Assembly: GCA_031550755.1 (NCBI GenBank)
Contig: JAVBOJ010000012.1
Location: 1-18,253 of the forward strand
Reading direction: 5' to 3'
Origin: JAVBOJ01 sp031550755
Lineage (GTDB): Bacteria; Bacillota; Clostridia; Oscillospirales; UBA929
Length of the DNA: 18,253 bases
Shown here: positions 7,819-14,537 of the stretch, in pieces
Numbering within the stretch: position 1 is the stretch's first letter
How the letters are laid out: each line of letters starts with the position of its first letter
Program-made: the position numbers and the translations under genes
The notes under the pieces: generated by a model
The model's database searches: none
Told to the model about the DNA's origin: nothing
Seen by the model: only the letters and a program-made list of their open reading frames with translations

Positions 7819-8416
7819 CTATTGCGCGCTCTTGTGTTTGGAGGCGATATACTGTTCAATGCGCTTTAAGGAGAGCTTTTCGTCGGGCACATCCCGCGTG
7901 CTCTCGGTGCCTTTTGCATCCCGCATATATTCGTCGTAATCGGCGGTGGGAATTTCAAAAACCTTGCCGCTTTTCTCGACACTGAGTGTAAACAAAGCCA
8001 CTTTTTCCGGAGTATATGCCGCATGTGTGTACTTGCCTTGTAACTTGTAGGCCGGAAAAGATGAGAGCCCTCCCACTGCATCTGTTATCAACAGGTTCAG
8101 CTTTTGGGGACTGCCCCATATTACCTCTTTTAAAATTTTGGGAGAGTGTGCGCACACTCTCCGGCATGCTGTCGTAATAGCCCTCAAACTTGCCGTCAAA
8201 TTCGGCCCAAAACGCCCGCAGCTCCTCTTCGGGCAGCAACTCTCCCTCCTCGACACCTACGTTGGCCACAAGCACCGCCTCGATCATTGGAGGTACATAA
8301 TTGTAACTGTAGTGGTACCGGATAAACTGCCATATGTCCGAGGTGAAAAATGCCGCCGCCACCCCCGCCAGCACCAGCACCGTCGAAAAAATGGCCGCCT
8401 TTGTTTTCGTGTTCAC
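7819..8416 (-). pseudogene. Frameshifted membrane-anchored protein of unknown function
   Basis: Two overlapping frames read as one broken gene. From GTG at 8416 (AAGGGG about ten bases upstream, promoter at 8454-8482) the first frame encodes a short cytoplasmic start, a transmembrane helix (about 7-25) and an acidic extracytoplasmic region ending ...DSMPESVRTLS at about 8141. The sequence then continues sensibly only in another frame: KILKEVIWGS, ... LFTLSVEKSGKVFEIPTADYDEYM ... RIEQYIASK, to the stop at 7819-7821. The total span of 598 bases is 3n+1, and dropping one C from CCC at 8140-8142 restores one frame of about 198 codons. This could be a true inactivating mutation or a sequencing/assembly error at the adjacent palindrome. 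A +1 programmed shift is less likely. The family was not recognised. Confidence 0.7.
8141..8162. repeat. 22-bp perfect palindrome at the frameshift
   Basis: GGAGAGTGTGC (8141-8151) is followed directly by its exact reverse complement (8152-8162), with no loop. It touches the point where the coding frame of the membrane protein breaks. Confidence 0.9.
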
Positions 8417-8453
8417 AAGCCCGCAACCCCTTCTGTATGTCGCTTTCCGCAGT

Positions 8454-8482
8454 AATATACCATGCCGAATTGCCCTTTTCAA
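8454..8482 (-). promoter_or_regulatory. Sigma-A promoter of the frameshifted membrane protein
   Basis: On the minus strand TTGAAA (8482-8477) is followed after exactly 17 bases by TATATT (8459-8454). Transcription would start near 8447, about 30 bases before GTG 8416, which supports that start. Confidence 0.7.
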
Positions 8483-8502
8483 GAGAGCCCCTCCCCGAAA
8501 GA

Positions 8503-8528
8503 ACAATTTTCGACATCCCGCATAGAAT
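8503..8528 (+). promoter_or_regulatory. Possible mother-cell sporulation promoter (sigma-K or sigma-E type)
   Basis: AC at 8503-8504, a 16-base gap, then CATAGAAT at 8521-8528 resembles the sigma-K pattern AC-N16-CATA and the sigma-E -10 box CATACAHT (7 of 8). No sigma-A boxes were seen at this place. Spacing to the ribosome site (8551-8556) and ATG 8563 is natural. The motif is short, so chance remains possible. Confidence 0.3.
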
Positions 8529-8562
8529 GGACTAGGCTGTTGTGAACACTGGAGGGACAACG

Positions 8563-8949
8563 ATGATAGCCACGAACAAACACGGGGGAGCCCTCATTCA
8601 GTGCTTTCCCTTATACCAAAACCATTCCGCGTACTCAGTCATAGTCACCGATCTTTGCGACAACATCATCAGCTGCGGGAGAACCTGCCAACACGGCATT
8701 TATCAGTTTGATGTACCTGTCTTGGGAGAATACCACATCAGAATAGAGGGCGGGGAGGGCTACAGCCCGAGAGTATCCCATCGTTTGGTTCGCCTGTGTC
8801 CCTGTTGCTGCCGCGTTTTCTATTTTATCTTCAATAAACAGCCCGTGGTTTCAATGGCGACATTTACTTTGACAGACCGGTATTATGAAGGTCTGCCCAT
8901 TGAAAAAGGAGAATTAACTTTATGCCCAGTCCCTATATTATTTCCATAG
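8563..8949 (+). CDS. Cys-rich small protein ending in a TLTDxxYxGLPIE motif
   Basis: A 128-residue protein of no recognised family. ATG at 8563 is chosen because GGAGGG sits seven bases before it. There is no signal peptide or clear membrane helix. The middle is beta-rich (SAYSVIVTD, YQFDVPVLGEYHIRIEGG), with Cys at 14, 32, 38 and 42 and a CPCCC cluster at 79-83. This layout suggests a small transthyretin/prealbumin-like sandwich followed by a Cys cluster. Residues 101-120 (FTLTDRYYEGLPIEKGELTL) match the very end of the next gene's product, and only eight residues follow. The next gene starts inside this one, 28 bases before its stop, in the -1 frame. The upstream region has a possible sporulation-type promoter. 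A spore-coat or exosporium role is a guess from the Cys content and promoter, not shown. Confidence 0.75.
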   Translation: MIATNKHGGALIQCFPLYQNHSAYSVIVTDLCDNIISCGRTCQHGIYQFDVPVLGEYHIRIEGGEGYSPRVSHRLVRLCPCCCRVFYFIFNKQPVVSMATFTLTDRYYEGLPIEKGELTLCPVPILFP

Positions 8950-9461
8950 TCAACGGTACCGCCACCACACCGGTCATGGACGGCTCTTATGACGTCACAG
9001 CCGCGGTGACTGGATACGAAAACGCCACCATTTCGCCCGCTACCGTAAACGTCACAGCGGGCGTCAATGACTACCCTTTTACAATTGCGGCCACCGGCGA
9101 CCTGACGCTGCATGTGACGCAGACCGGTGCAGCGGGCGGTCCGGTCGTAGCCGGCGCCACCTTTAGACGCTGCGACTCCGCCGGGGTGGAACACGGCCCC
9201 ATCATTACCTCAGACGCAGCCGGCGACGCCATATTCCCCAACATGCCCTTCGCCGCCGCGAACGCTCCGAACATCTATTACAAGCAAACCGGGTCGGCCG
9301 TCGGTCATACCTATGACACTGCGATGCAGACCATAACCATGACCGCCGCCGCCGAGACGCTCCAGATCACAAACGCGCTTGCGACTCCCAGAACCACAAC
9401 CCTCACCGACGCGAACTATACCGGCCTGCCCATCGAGGCGGCGACCATCACGCTTACCTAA
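8922..9461 (+). CDS. Ala/Thr-rich beta-domain protein ending in the same TLTDxxYxGLPIE motif
   Basis: A 179-residue protein, family not recognised. ATG 8922 has AAGGAG ten bases upstream, inside the preceding gene. There is no signal peptide, transmembrane segment or LPXTG. It reads as two beta-sandwich-like parts, about 1-56 (GSYDVTAAVTGYENATI ...) and 57-153. The second, with VVAGATFRRCDSAG, TSDAAGDAIFPNMP and IYYKQTG, is reminiscent of SpaA/prealbumin-like surface domains. The final 20 or so residues (TTLTDANYTGLPIEAATITLT) repeat the C-terminal motif of the upstream protein, and the stop codon follows at once. The 28-base overlap implies translational coupling; the -1 relation would also allow a frameshift product. 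A strong terminator follows 17 bases after the stop. The location of the product is unknown. Confidence 0.8.
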   Translation: MPSPYIISIVNGTATTPVMDGSYDVTAAVTGYENATISPATVNVTAGVNDYPFTIAATGDLTLHVTQTGAAGGPVVAGATFRRCDSAGVEHGPIITSDAAGDAIFPNMPFAAANAPNIYYKQTGSAVGHTYDTAMQTITMTAAAETLQITNALATPRTTTLTDANYTGLPIEAATITLT

Positions 9462-9478
9462 CGCCTCCGTAGATCGAT

Positions 9479-9513
9479 AAAAAGTGGCCGGAAAAAATTC
9501 CGGCCACTTTTTT
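9479..9513 (+). terminator. Strong bidirectional intrinsic terminator
   Basis: A perfect 15-bp stem, AAAAAGTGGCCGGAA at 9479-9493 with its complement at 9498-9512, around an AAAA loop. T-runs on both strands let it serve the plus-strand pair ending at 9461 and the minus-strand sortase ending at 9529. Confidence 0.93.
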
Positions 9514-9528
9514 AATATCCATGCGATT

Positions 9529-10230
9529 CTAAGGTTTCACGGTCGGGAACGGCGTCACCGGCGGGTCGGGGATGACAAACCCCTCCGACGGCACAAAGGT
9601 GGCGACGATGCGGTTTTCGCTGGTGCCCCAGCTCGTGTTGAAGGGACCCTTGCAGGTGATGACGGTGACACGGGCCGGCCCGTCCAGCCGCATGATCTCG
9701 GCCGACGGCGCGGTTTTGAGATAATAGACAAACACACTCTCCAGCGAGAAACTTGCCGTTGTGCCGTCCTCATAGTCGATCTCCATCACGTCGCCGATCT
9801 CCAGCATGTCCAGCTCGCGCAGGACGCCGTTTTTGCCCGCCCAGCGGTTGTGGCCGGACAGCAGGGCGTTGCCCTCGTTGCCGGGGATGGCGCCGAGATT
9901 GTACCACGAAATGATTTCGTGCGACGGCACAACGTCCATCGACCCGTCCTTCGGGCCGGTGCCGCGAACCTCCGAATCCACCGAAAGCGCCTCAATGCGC
10001 ACCCGCACGGGATTCGCCGTCAGCGGCTCGGGCGACGGGGAGGGAGACGGCTCCGGGGTGGGCGTCGGCGTCGGGGACGGGGAGGGGGACGGCGTGGGGG
10101 TGGGCGACGGGGACGGCGTCGGCGTTTCCACCGGCGTCGGGACAAAGACCTCCTTTGGGGTTTCCTGACAGGCCGTCAGACAGACGACCAGCAGGGCGCA
10201 TAGGCAGAGGGAGACAATCCGTCGTTTCAT
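9529..10230 (-). CDS. Lipoprotein-type sortase, class F-like
   Basis: Cysteine transpeptidase expected to join surface proteins to the wall or to each other. The 233 residues start at ATG 10230, with GGAGG five bases upstream. The N-terminus is a lipoprotein signal with lipobox LTAC (lipidated Cys21), then an extreme Pro/Ser/Thr linker at about 31-69 of PS/PT repeats, then the sortase fold at about 75-215. The catalytic triad is visible: His127 in LLSGHNRW, Cys193 in VITCKGPF and Arg207 in SENRIVATF. The VRVRIEALSVDSEV start and the TCKGPF...ENR spacing look like class F sortases. It follows the SLH protein gene by 21 bases on the same strand, so the two are probably co-transcribed. No LPXTG-type substrate was seen in the window. 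The lipid anchor in place of the usual membrane helix is uncommon. The sortase call is sure; the class is less so. Confidence 0.92.
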   Translation of the reverse strand: MKRRIVSLCLCALLVVCLTACQETPKEVFVPTPVETPTPSPSPTPTPSPSPSPTPTPTPEPSPSPSPEPLTANPVRVRIEALSVDSEVRGTGPKDGSMDVVPSHEIISWYNLGAIPGNEGNALLSGHNRWAGKNGVLRELDMLEIGDVMEIDYEDGTTASFSLESVFVYYLKTAPSAEIMRLDGPARVTVITCKGPFNTSWGTSENRIVATFVPSEGFVIPDPPVTPFPTVKP

Positions 10231-10251
10231 GGCGTCCTCCCGGCAGAAAAT

Positions 10252-12468
10252 TTAGCGTGCAATAATATATCGTATTTGTCCGCCCTCGGCAACAGGCCGA
10301 TCGGTGTACACCTCAAAATTATTCGAGTACACCCGGGCCTCCTGTACGGTCATATACTTCCCGCCGCCCTCGACCTTAAACCCGTCGGGGATTTTCAGCA
10401 GCCGGCCGGAGACGATGATGCCCGCATTTCCCGAGAAATCGGCGCGGGTCAGCCCGGCGGTCCTGGTCAGGGTGACGACCTCGAGCACGGTCAGCGCGCC
10501 GGGAACATAGGCGATGCCGCAGACGCTGGAGCTCACGAGCTGGGAGGCGTAGGCGTAGGGCGTGACCTCAAAGGTCGTGGAGCCAAACGCGCCGGCAACG
10601 GTGATTTTGGCGTTGTAGTACTCATCGTCTCCAATCCCGCTCGACTGCTTGCCCTCGGTATAGGTGACCTTTCCGTACAGATAGGCGCCGCGGGTGACGT
10701 TTTTCAGCACCACCACATCGACTCTTCCGCCGGAATCGGTTCCGACATGCAGCACCGACGAGGCCGGGAGAGAGGCGGGCAGGTCTTCCTTGTGGATCCT
10801 TACGGCCTGAGAGGTTTCGGACACTTTTTCGTAAAATACGGCGTACGGCGCGATGGTCAGTTCCCCGGCCTTCATGGTGGTCAAATTGAGCGCCATGGGC
10901 TTTTCGCAGAGGTAGGGCTGCACCGAGATCTGCCCGGCCGAGCGCTGCGCCGCCGTAACCAGCGAGCCCATGTCGGTCAGGGCGTTGTTGTTTTTGCCGG
11001 TGACGGACAGCCCCGACGGCAGCAGCACGGTGTCCTGCGCCGTCATCAATCCGACCTGCGTGGCCGACAGCTCGGACTGCGGATAAACGTCGGCCACCTT
11101 GCGGTCCCATGTGAACAGGAAGGTGACCGCCTCGCCCAGCTTACAGGCTCCCAGCTTGGCCACCGCCGCCGGCAGCACCTCAAAGGTCTGGCCGTTCAGG
11201 GTGGTGACCTTGTTGGGCGACTCGCGGTTGGGCAGTCCGTTTTCATACACGCCGGTGATGCGCAGATTGGAGGCCGAGACCGTTCCGGCGCTCTGGTTGT
11301 AGGTGACAACATCCCAGCGGCGCAGATCCTGCCAGGCGCAGGGCACGCCGTTTTTATACACGGCGGCGCTCTCCGGGAAGCCCAGCGACGGCAGGGGGTT
11401 GGACGTCGGCTCGAAGGTCAGCGTCTTGGTGACGCCGCCCGAGGCCGTCCCGGCGTTTAAGAAAATATAGTCCACAGCGCCGGCGGCGGTAAAGTAAAAC
11501 TTAATCGACGCGCCGGGCTGGAGGTCCAGCCAAATGTCGCCGTAGGTCGTCTTTTCGTTGCCGTTGTAGACCACGGCGGCGGCGGGAATGCCCGCCACCG
11601 ACCCGCCGTCGGTGCCCGAGACAGACGAGGCCGTGACCGTTTTGACCGTCAGCGCGCGGGTGGTCTGGGTGTCGGGGGTGAACAGGATGGCGTAGCCGTC
11701 CTTGTCCACCAGCAATGTGCCGCGGCGTCCGGCCAGGTCGGAGGAGAAGCCCGTCCGGGTGGGATAAAACCCGGTGGCCGTATCGGCCGCAAGGCCGGTC
11801 AGCGTCCCGCTCGGGGCGGTGGCCGACGTGGACAGCAGCACGACCTTGGTCTCCTTGGCGGCGCCCAGCGAGGTCAAAAAGTCTTTGCCGTCCTTGGTTT
11901 GGCCCAAAATGGCGCGGGAGAACAGCTGCGCGCCGCCGGCGCGGGTGATGGCGGCCTCGGCCTTGTAGGAAAACCCGGACGTCAGGCCGACGGCCTGCGC
12001 GGTATCCAGATAACTGTTGGGCCAGTTGGGGCCGACGTCGGCGTCGGTATAGCCCAGCAGGCGCATCAGGATGGTAACGGCCTGGGCGTAGGTGATCGGA
12101 ATATCGGGCCGGAAGGTGCCGTCGGGGAAGCCGGCGATAATCTTTTTGACCGACGCGGCGGCGTTGACATACCCCAGCGCCCAATGGGAGGCCTTCATAT
12201 CCTTAAACGTGGTATAGCGGGTGTACGGCGTCACGTTGGTCACGCCGGACAAGATCACCGCCATTTTGCAGAACTCCGCCCGGGTCAGGGTATTGTTGGG
12301 GCGGAAGCTGCCGTCCGGAAATCCGGCGACAATGCCCAGCGACTGCAACAGCGTCGCGGCCTGCTGGGTGGCGTTGTCCGGCACATCGGGGAAGGCGGCC
12401 TGCGCGGGCACGCCCATCGCCGTCATCAGCAGGGCGGCGGCCAAAATGGTGGAGAGAATTCGTTTCAT
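10252..12468 (-). CDS. Large secreted SLH-domain surface protein
   Basis: A 738-residue protein, probably held on the wall through SLH binding to secondary wall polymers. ATG 12468 has AGGAGG seven bases upstream. The signal peptide MKRILSTILAAALLM is cleaved near residue 24 (AQA|AF). Three SLH repeats are clear: about 25-72 (GIVAGFPDGSFRPNNTLTRAEF), 87-135 (KKIIAGFPDGTFRPDIPITYAQA) and 150-190 (weaker). The remaining 540 residues are beta-rich, with no catalytic signature recognised. Short motifs such as VVTYNQSAGTVSASNL and YLYGKVTYTEGK look like repeated small beta-barrels, as in other clostridial SLH proteins of unknown role. Upstream, past a 114-bp palindromic element, lie the MacB-type exporter genes; 21 bases downstream lies the sortase. 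No sorting signal is present at the C-terminus (RYIIAR), so it is not an obvious substrate of that sortase. Confidence 0.92.
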   Translation of the reverse strand: MKRILSTILAAALLMTAMGVPAQAAFPDVPDNATQQAATLLQSLGIVAGFPDGSFRPNNTLTRAEFCKMAVILSGVTNVTPYTRYTTFKDMKASHWALGYVNAAASVKKIIAGFPDGTFRPDIPITYAQAVTILMRLLGYTDADVGPNWPNSYLDTAQAVGLTSGFSYKAEAAITRAGGAQLFSRAILGQTKDGKDFLTSLGAAKETKVVLLSTSATAPSGTLTGLAADTATGFYPTRTGFSSDLAGRRGTLLVDKDGYAILFTPDTQTTRALTVKTVTASSVSGTDGGSVAGIPAAAVVYNGNEKTTYGDIWLDLQPGASIKFYFTAAGAVDYIFLNAGTASGGVTKTLTFEPTSNPLPSLGFPESAAVYKNGVPCAWQDLRRWDVVTYNQSAGTVSASNLRITGVYENGLPNRESPNKVTTLNGQTFEVLPAAVAKLGACKLGEAVTFLFTWDRKVADVYPQSELSATQVGLMTAQDTVLLPSGLSVTGKNNNALTDMGSLVTAAQRSAGQISVQPYLCEKPMALNLTTMKAGELTIAPYAVFYEKVSETSQAVRIHKEDLPASLPASSVLHVGTDSGGRVDVVVLKNVTRGAYLYGKVTYTEGKQSSGIGDDEYYNAKITVAGAFGSTTFEVTPYAYASQLVSSSVCGIAYVPGALTVLEVVTLTRTAGLTRADFSGNAGIIVSGRLLKIPDGFKVEGGGKYMTVQEARVYSNNFEVYTDRPVAEGGQIRYIIAR

Positions 12469-12488
12469 ATGTGTACCTCCTGTAGGGT

Positions 12489-12602
12489 AATCCCCAGTCG
12501 GCTTCGCCGACAGCCCCTTTACAAAAGGGGCCTCGGGGGACGAAAACTGCGCCGCATCCCGGCCCCCTTTTTAAAAGGGGTGGCCCGAAGGGCCGGGGGA
12601 TT
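12489..12602. repeat. Palindromic extragenic element made of two inverted copies
   Basis: Outer arms are AATCCCC (12489-12495) and GGGGATT (12596-12602). Each half holds a small GC hairpin (GTCGGC-TTC-GCCGAC at 12497-12511; GGCCC-GAA-GGGCC at 12582-12594) next to a C4T3-4/A3-4G4 hairpin (12513-12531 and 12564-12580). The halves are inverted copies of one unit, like a REP/BIME or MITE-type repeat, in the gap between the permease and SLH genes. Confidence 0.8.
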
Positions 12603-12618
12603 TGCCCGGCGGATATGC

Positions 12619-13836
12619 CTATTCCGTACGCAACGCGTCCACCGGCTGGAGCTTCGACGCGCGCAGGGCGGGAAACAGCCCGAAAATAATGCCGATAAAG
12701 ACCGATATGCCTACGGCCAGCAGGATCACGGCGGGCTGCGGGAAGACGACCATTTTCAGGTTGAGCTTGCACAGCACCAGCGTGGCCAGCGTGCCCAGCA
12801 CCGCGCCCATCAGCCCTCCGATGGTGGACAGCATGGACGCCTCGATGAGAAACTGCGAGACAATGCTGCGCCGTTCGGCACCGATGGCCTTGCGGATGCC
12901 GATCTCCCGCGTTCGCTCGGTCACGGTCACCAGCATGATGTTCATAATGCCGATGCCGCCGACCAGCAGCGAGATAATCGCCAGAATGGCGTACATAATG
13001 GTGTCCTCCATGGCCATTTGCTCGGTCTGTTCCTTCCATTCGTTGTTGCTCCAGACGCTGTACGGATCGCCCCACGGATAGTTAATACTGGCGAATTTTC
13101 GTTTGAGGAACACCTGCAGCTTGCTGATCGTATCGTCAATGGCGGAGGAATCCTTGACCTTGACGATAAACTGATAGTTTGTGGTGGAGCGCATCAGCAT
13201 CCGGTTGTGGGAATAGGGCACCACGACCACATTGTCAAAGTATTGCAGGTCGGGGTTGTTGCCGGCGTCGGAATTGCTCTTGGATTTATAGACCCCGATG
13301 ACGGTGAAGCTCTCGCCGTTGATGGTAATTTTTTCGCCGATGGGGTCGCGGAAATTGAAGAGATTGTCCTTGACGCTGGAGCCGATGACCACGACGCGGT
13401 TGCGCTTCTGCACGTCCATATAGGCGATGTCGCGGCCGTTGATGACCTTATAATTGGAGCAGACCGAGAAATATTCCGAGCCGAGATAGACCTGGGTGCC
13501 CTGGGTGAGCTTGCTCTTGTACTTGATCTTGGCGTCCCACATGGTCTGGTTGGGCGTGATGCCCTCGATAAGCTCCGGCAGGGTCATGCAAAAGCTTTGC
13601 AGGTCGGCGGTCAGATCCTTGCCCAGCATCCATGTGTCGGCGTAGACGTCCACCCGGTCGGTGCCCATGGCCTTGAGATAGGCCATGTTTTTTTCGCTTT
13701 TGGCGGCCTGCTGGGACAGCACCACGATCACGGCGGCGACGCCGATGATGACGCCCAGCATGGTGAGAAAGGCGCGGCCCTTGTTGCCGCCGATGGAACG
13801 GATGGCCATACGGAAGGCCTGGGTGAGCTTTTTCAT
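12619..13836 (-). CDS. MacB-type ABC transporter permease (FtsX domain)
   Basis: A 405-residue inner-membrane permease of the MacB/FtsX mechanotransmission class. It has one N-terminal helix (about 22-41), a large extracytoplasmic MacB_PCD-like domain (about 42-275), then three helices (about 278-303, 331-356, 367-391). The conserved cytoplasmic loop TERTREIGIRKAIGA (306-320) and the C-terminal SKLQPVDALR are classic for the family. Such permeases do not form a channel through the membrane; they drive a partner adaptor. The start codon overlaps the stop of the ATPase gene (ATGA at 13836-13833), so translation is coupled. The adaptor, ATPase and permease genes stand in this order, as in macA-macB-like clostridial cassettes with split ATPase and permease. 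The substrate is unknown. Confidence 0.95.
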   Translation of the reverse strand: MKKLTQAFRMAIRSIGGNKGRAFLTMLGVIIGVAAVIVVLSQQAAKSEKNMAYLKAMGTDRVDVYADTWMLGKDLTADLQSFCMTLPELIEGITPNQTMWDAKIKYKSKLTQGTQVYLGSEYFSVCSNYKVINGRDIAYMDVQKRNRVVVIGSSVKDNLFNFRDPIGEKITINGESFTVIGVYKSKSNSDAGNNPDLQYFDNVVVVPYSHNRMLMRSTTNYQFIVKVKDSSAIDDTISKLQVFLKRKFASINYPWGDPYSVWSNNEWKEQTEQMAMEDTIMYAILAIISLLVGGIGIMNIMLVTVTERTREIGIRKAIGAERRSIVSQFLIEASMLSTIGGLMGAVLGTLATLVLCKLNLKMVVFPQPAVILLAVGISVFIGIIFGLFPALRASKLQPVDALRTE

Positions 13837-14537
13837 GCCATCACCCCCGTTTGCCTTACGTCTTCCACAATCCGCCCGTCCAAAATGCGCACCCGCCGCC
13901 GCGCGGCCTGCGCCACCTGATTGTCATGGGTGATGAGCAATATCGTGGAGCCGGCGGCGTGCAGGTCGCGCAGCATTTGCATGACGTGCTCGCCGGTGCG
14001 CGAGTCAAGGTTGCCGGTGGGCTCGTCGGCCATGATGATGGGCGGTCGGGTGGCGATGGCGCGGGCGATGGCCACCCGCTGCTGCTGTCCGCCAGACATT
14101 TGCGACGGGCGGTGATCCATACGATCCTCCAGCCCGACGCGCGCCAGGGCTTCCTCTGCCATTTCGGTGCGCGCGAAGCCGTGGATGCCCTGATAAATCA
14201 GCGGCAGCTCCACATTTTCCAGCGCGGTCAGGCCGGTCAGCAGGTTAAAGCCCTGAAAAATAAACCCGATCTGATGGTTGCGGATGCGCGCCAGCTTTCG
14301 GTCGGGCAGGTCGGACACCCGCTCCCCGTCGAGATAATATTCCCCATAGGTGGGCAAATCAAGGCAGCCGAGGATGTTCATGAGGGTGGATTTGCCCGAG
14401 CCGGACGCGCCCACAATGGCGACATATTCGCCGCGCTGAATGGACAGCGTCACGCCGTCGAGCGCCCGCACCTCATTTTCATATCCTTCGTTGTAAATTT
14501 TAAAGACGCCCTGCACGTCAATCAACGTATCAACCAT
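13833..14537 (-). CDS. MacB/LolD-type ABC transporter ATP-binding protein
   Basis: A 234-residue ATPase that powers the permease encoded next. All motifs are intact (numbering from ATG 14537): Walker A GASGSGKST (43-51), Q-loop Gln95 in FIFQGFN, signature MSGGQQQR (147-154), Walker B IIMADEP (167-173) with GNLDS after it, and the H-loop His204 in ITHD. ATG 14537 (MVDTLIDVQGVFKIY) is preferred because homologues usually start just before this segment and it overlaps the upstream gene by only eight bases; ATG 14555 is possible. Neither has a strong ribosome site, which fits translational coupling to the adaptor gene. The family also includes bacitracin-type and lipoprotein-release ATPases, but the MFP and FtsX partners point to the MacB group. 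Confidence 0.95.
   Translation of the reverse strand: MVDTLIDVQGVFKIYNEGYENEVRALDGVTLSIQRGEYVAIVGASGSGKSTLMNILGCLDLPTYGEYYLDGERVSDLPDRKLARIRNHQIGFIFQGFNLLTGLTALENVELPLIYQGIHGFARTEMAEEALARVGLEDRMDHRPSQMSGGQQQRVAIARAIATRPPIIMADEPTGNLDSRTGEHVMQMLRDLHAAGSTILLITHDNQVAQAARRRVRILDGRIVEDVRQTGVMA

Noticed and set aside
8417..8560. Upstream in-frame extension of the broken membrane protein gene
   Set aside because: It contains the sigma-A promoter of the gene and translates into a basic, Cys-rich string; GTG 8416 has a ribosome site and leads straight into a membrane helix.
10021..10140. Repetitive GGCGTCGGCGTCGGGG-type DNA as a non-coding repeat
   Set aside because: It stays in frame within the sortase gene and encodes the Pro/Ser/Thr linker.
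11899..13920. A 673-codon plus-strand frame across the SLH and permease genes
   Set aside because: It runs through two confident minus-strand genes and a palindromic repeat, and its translation is low-complexity.
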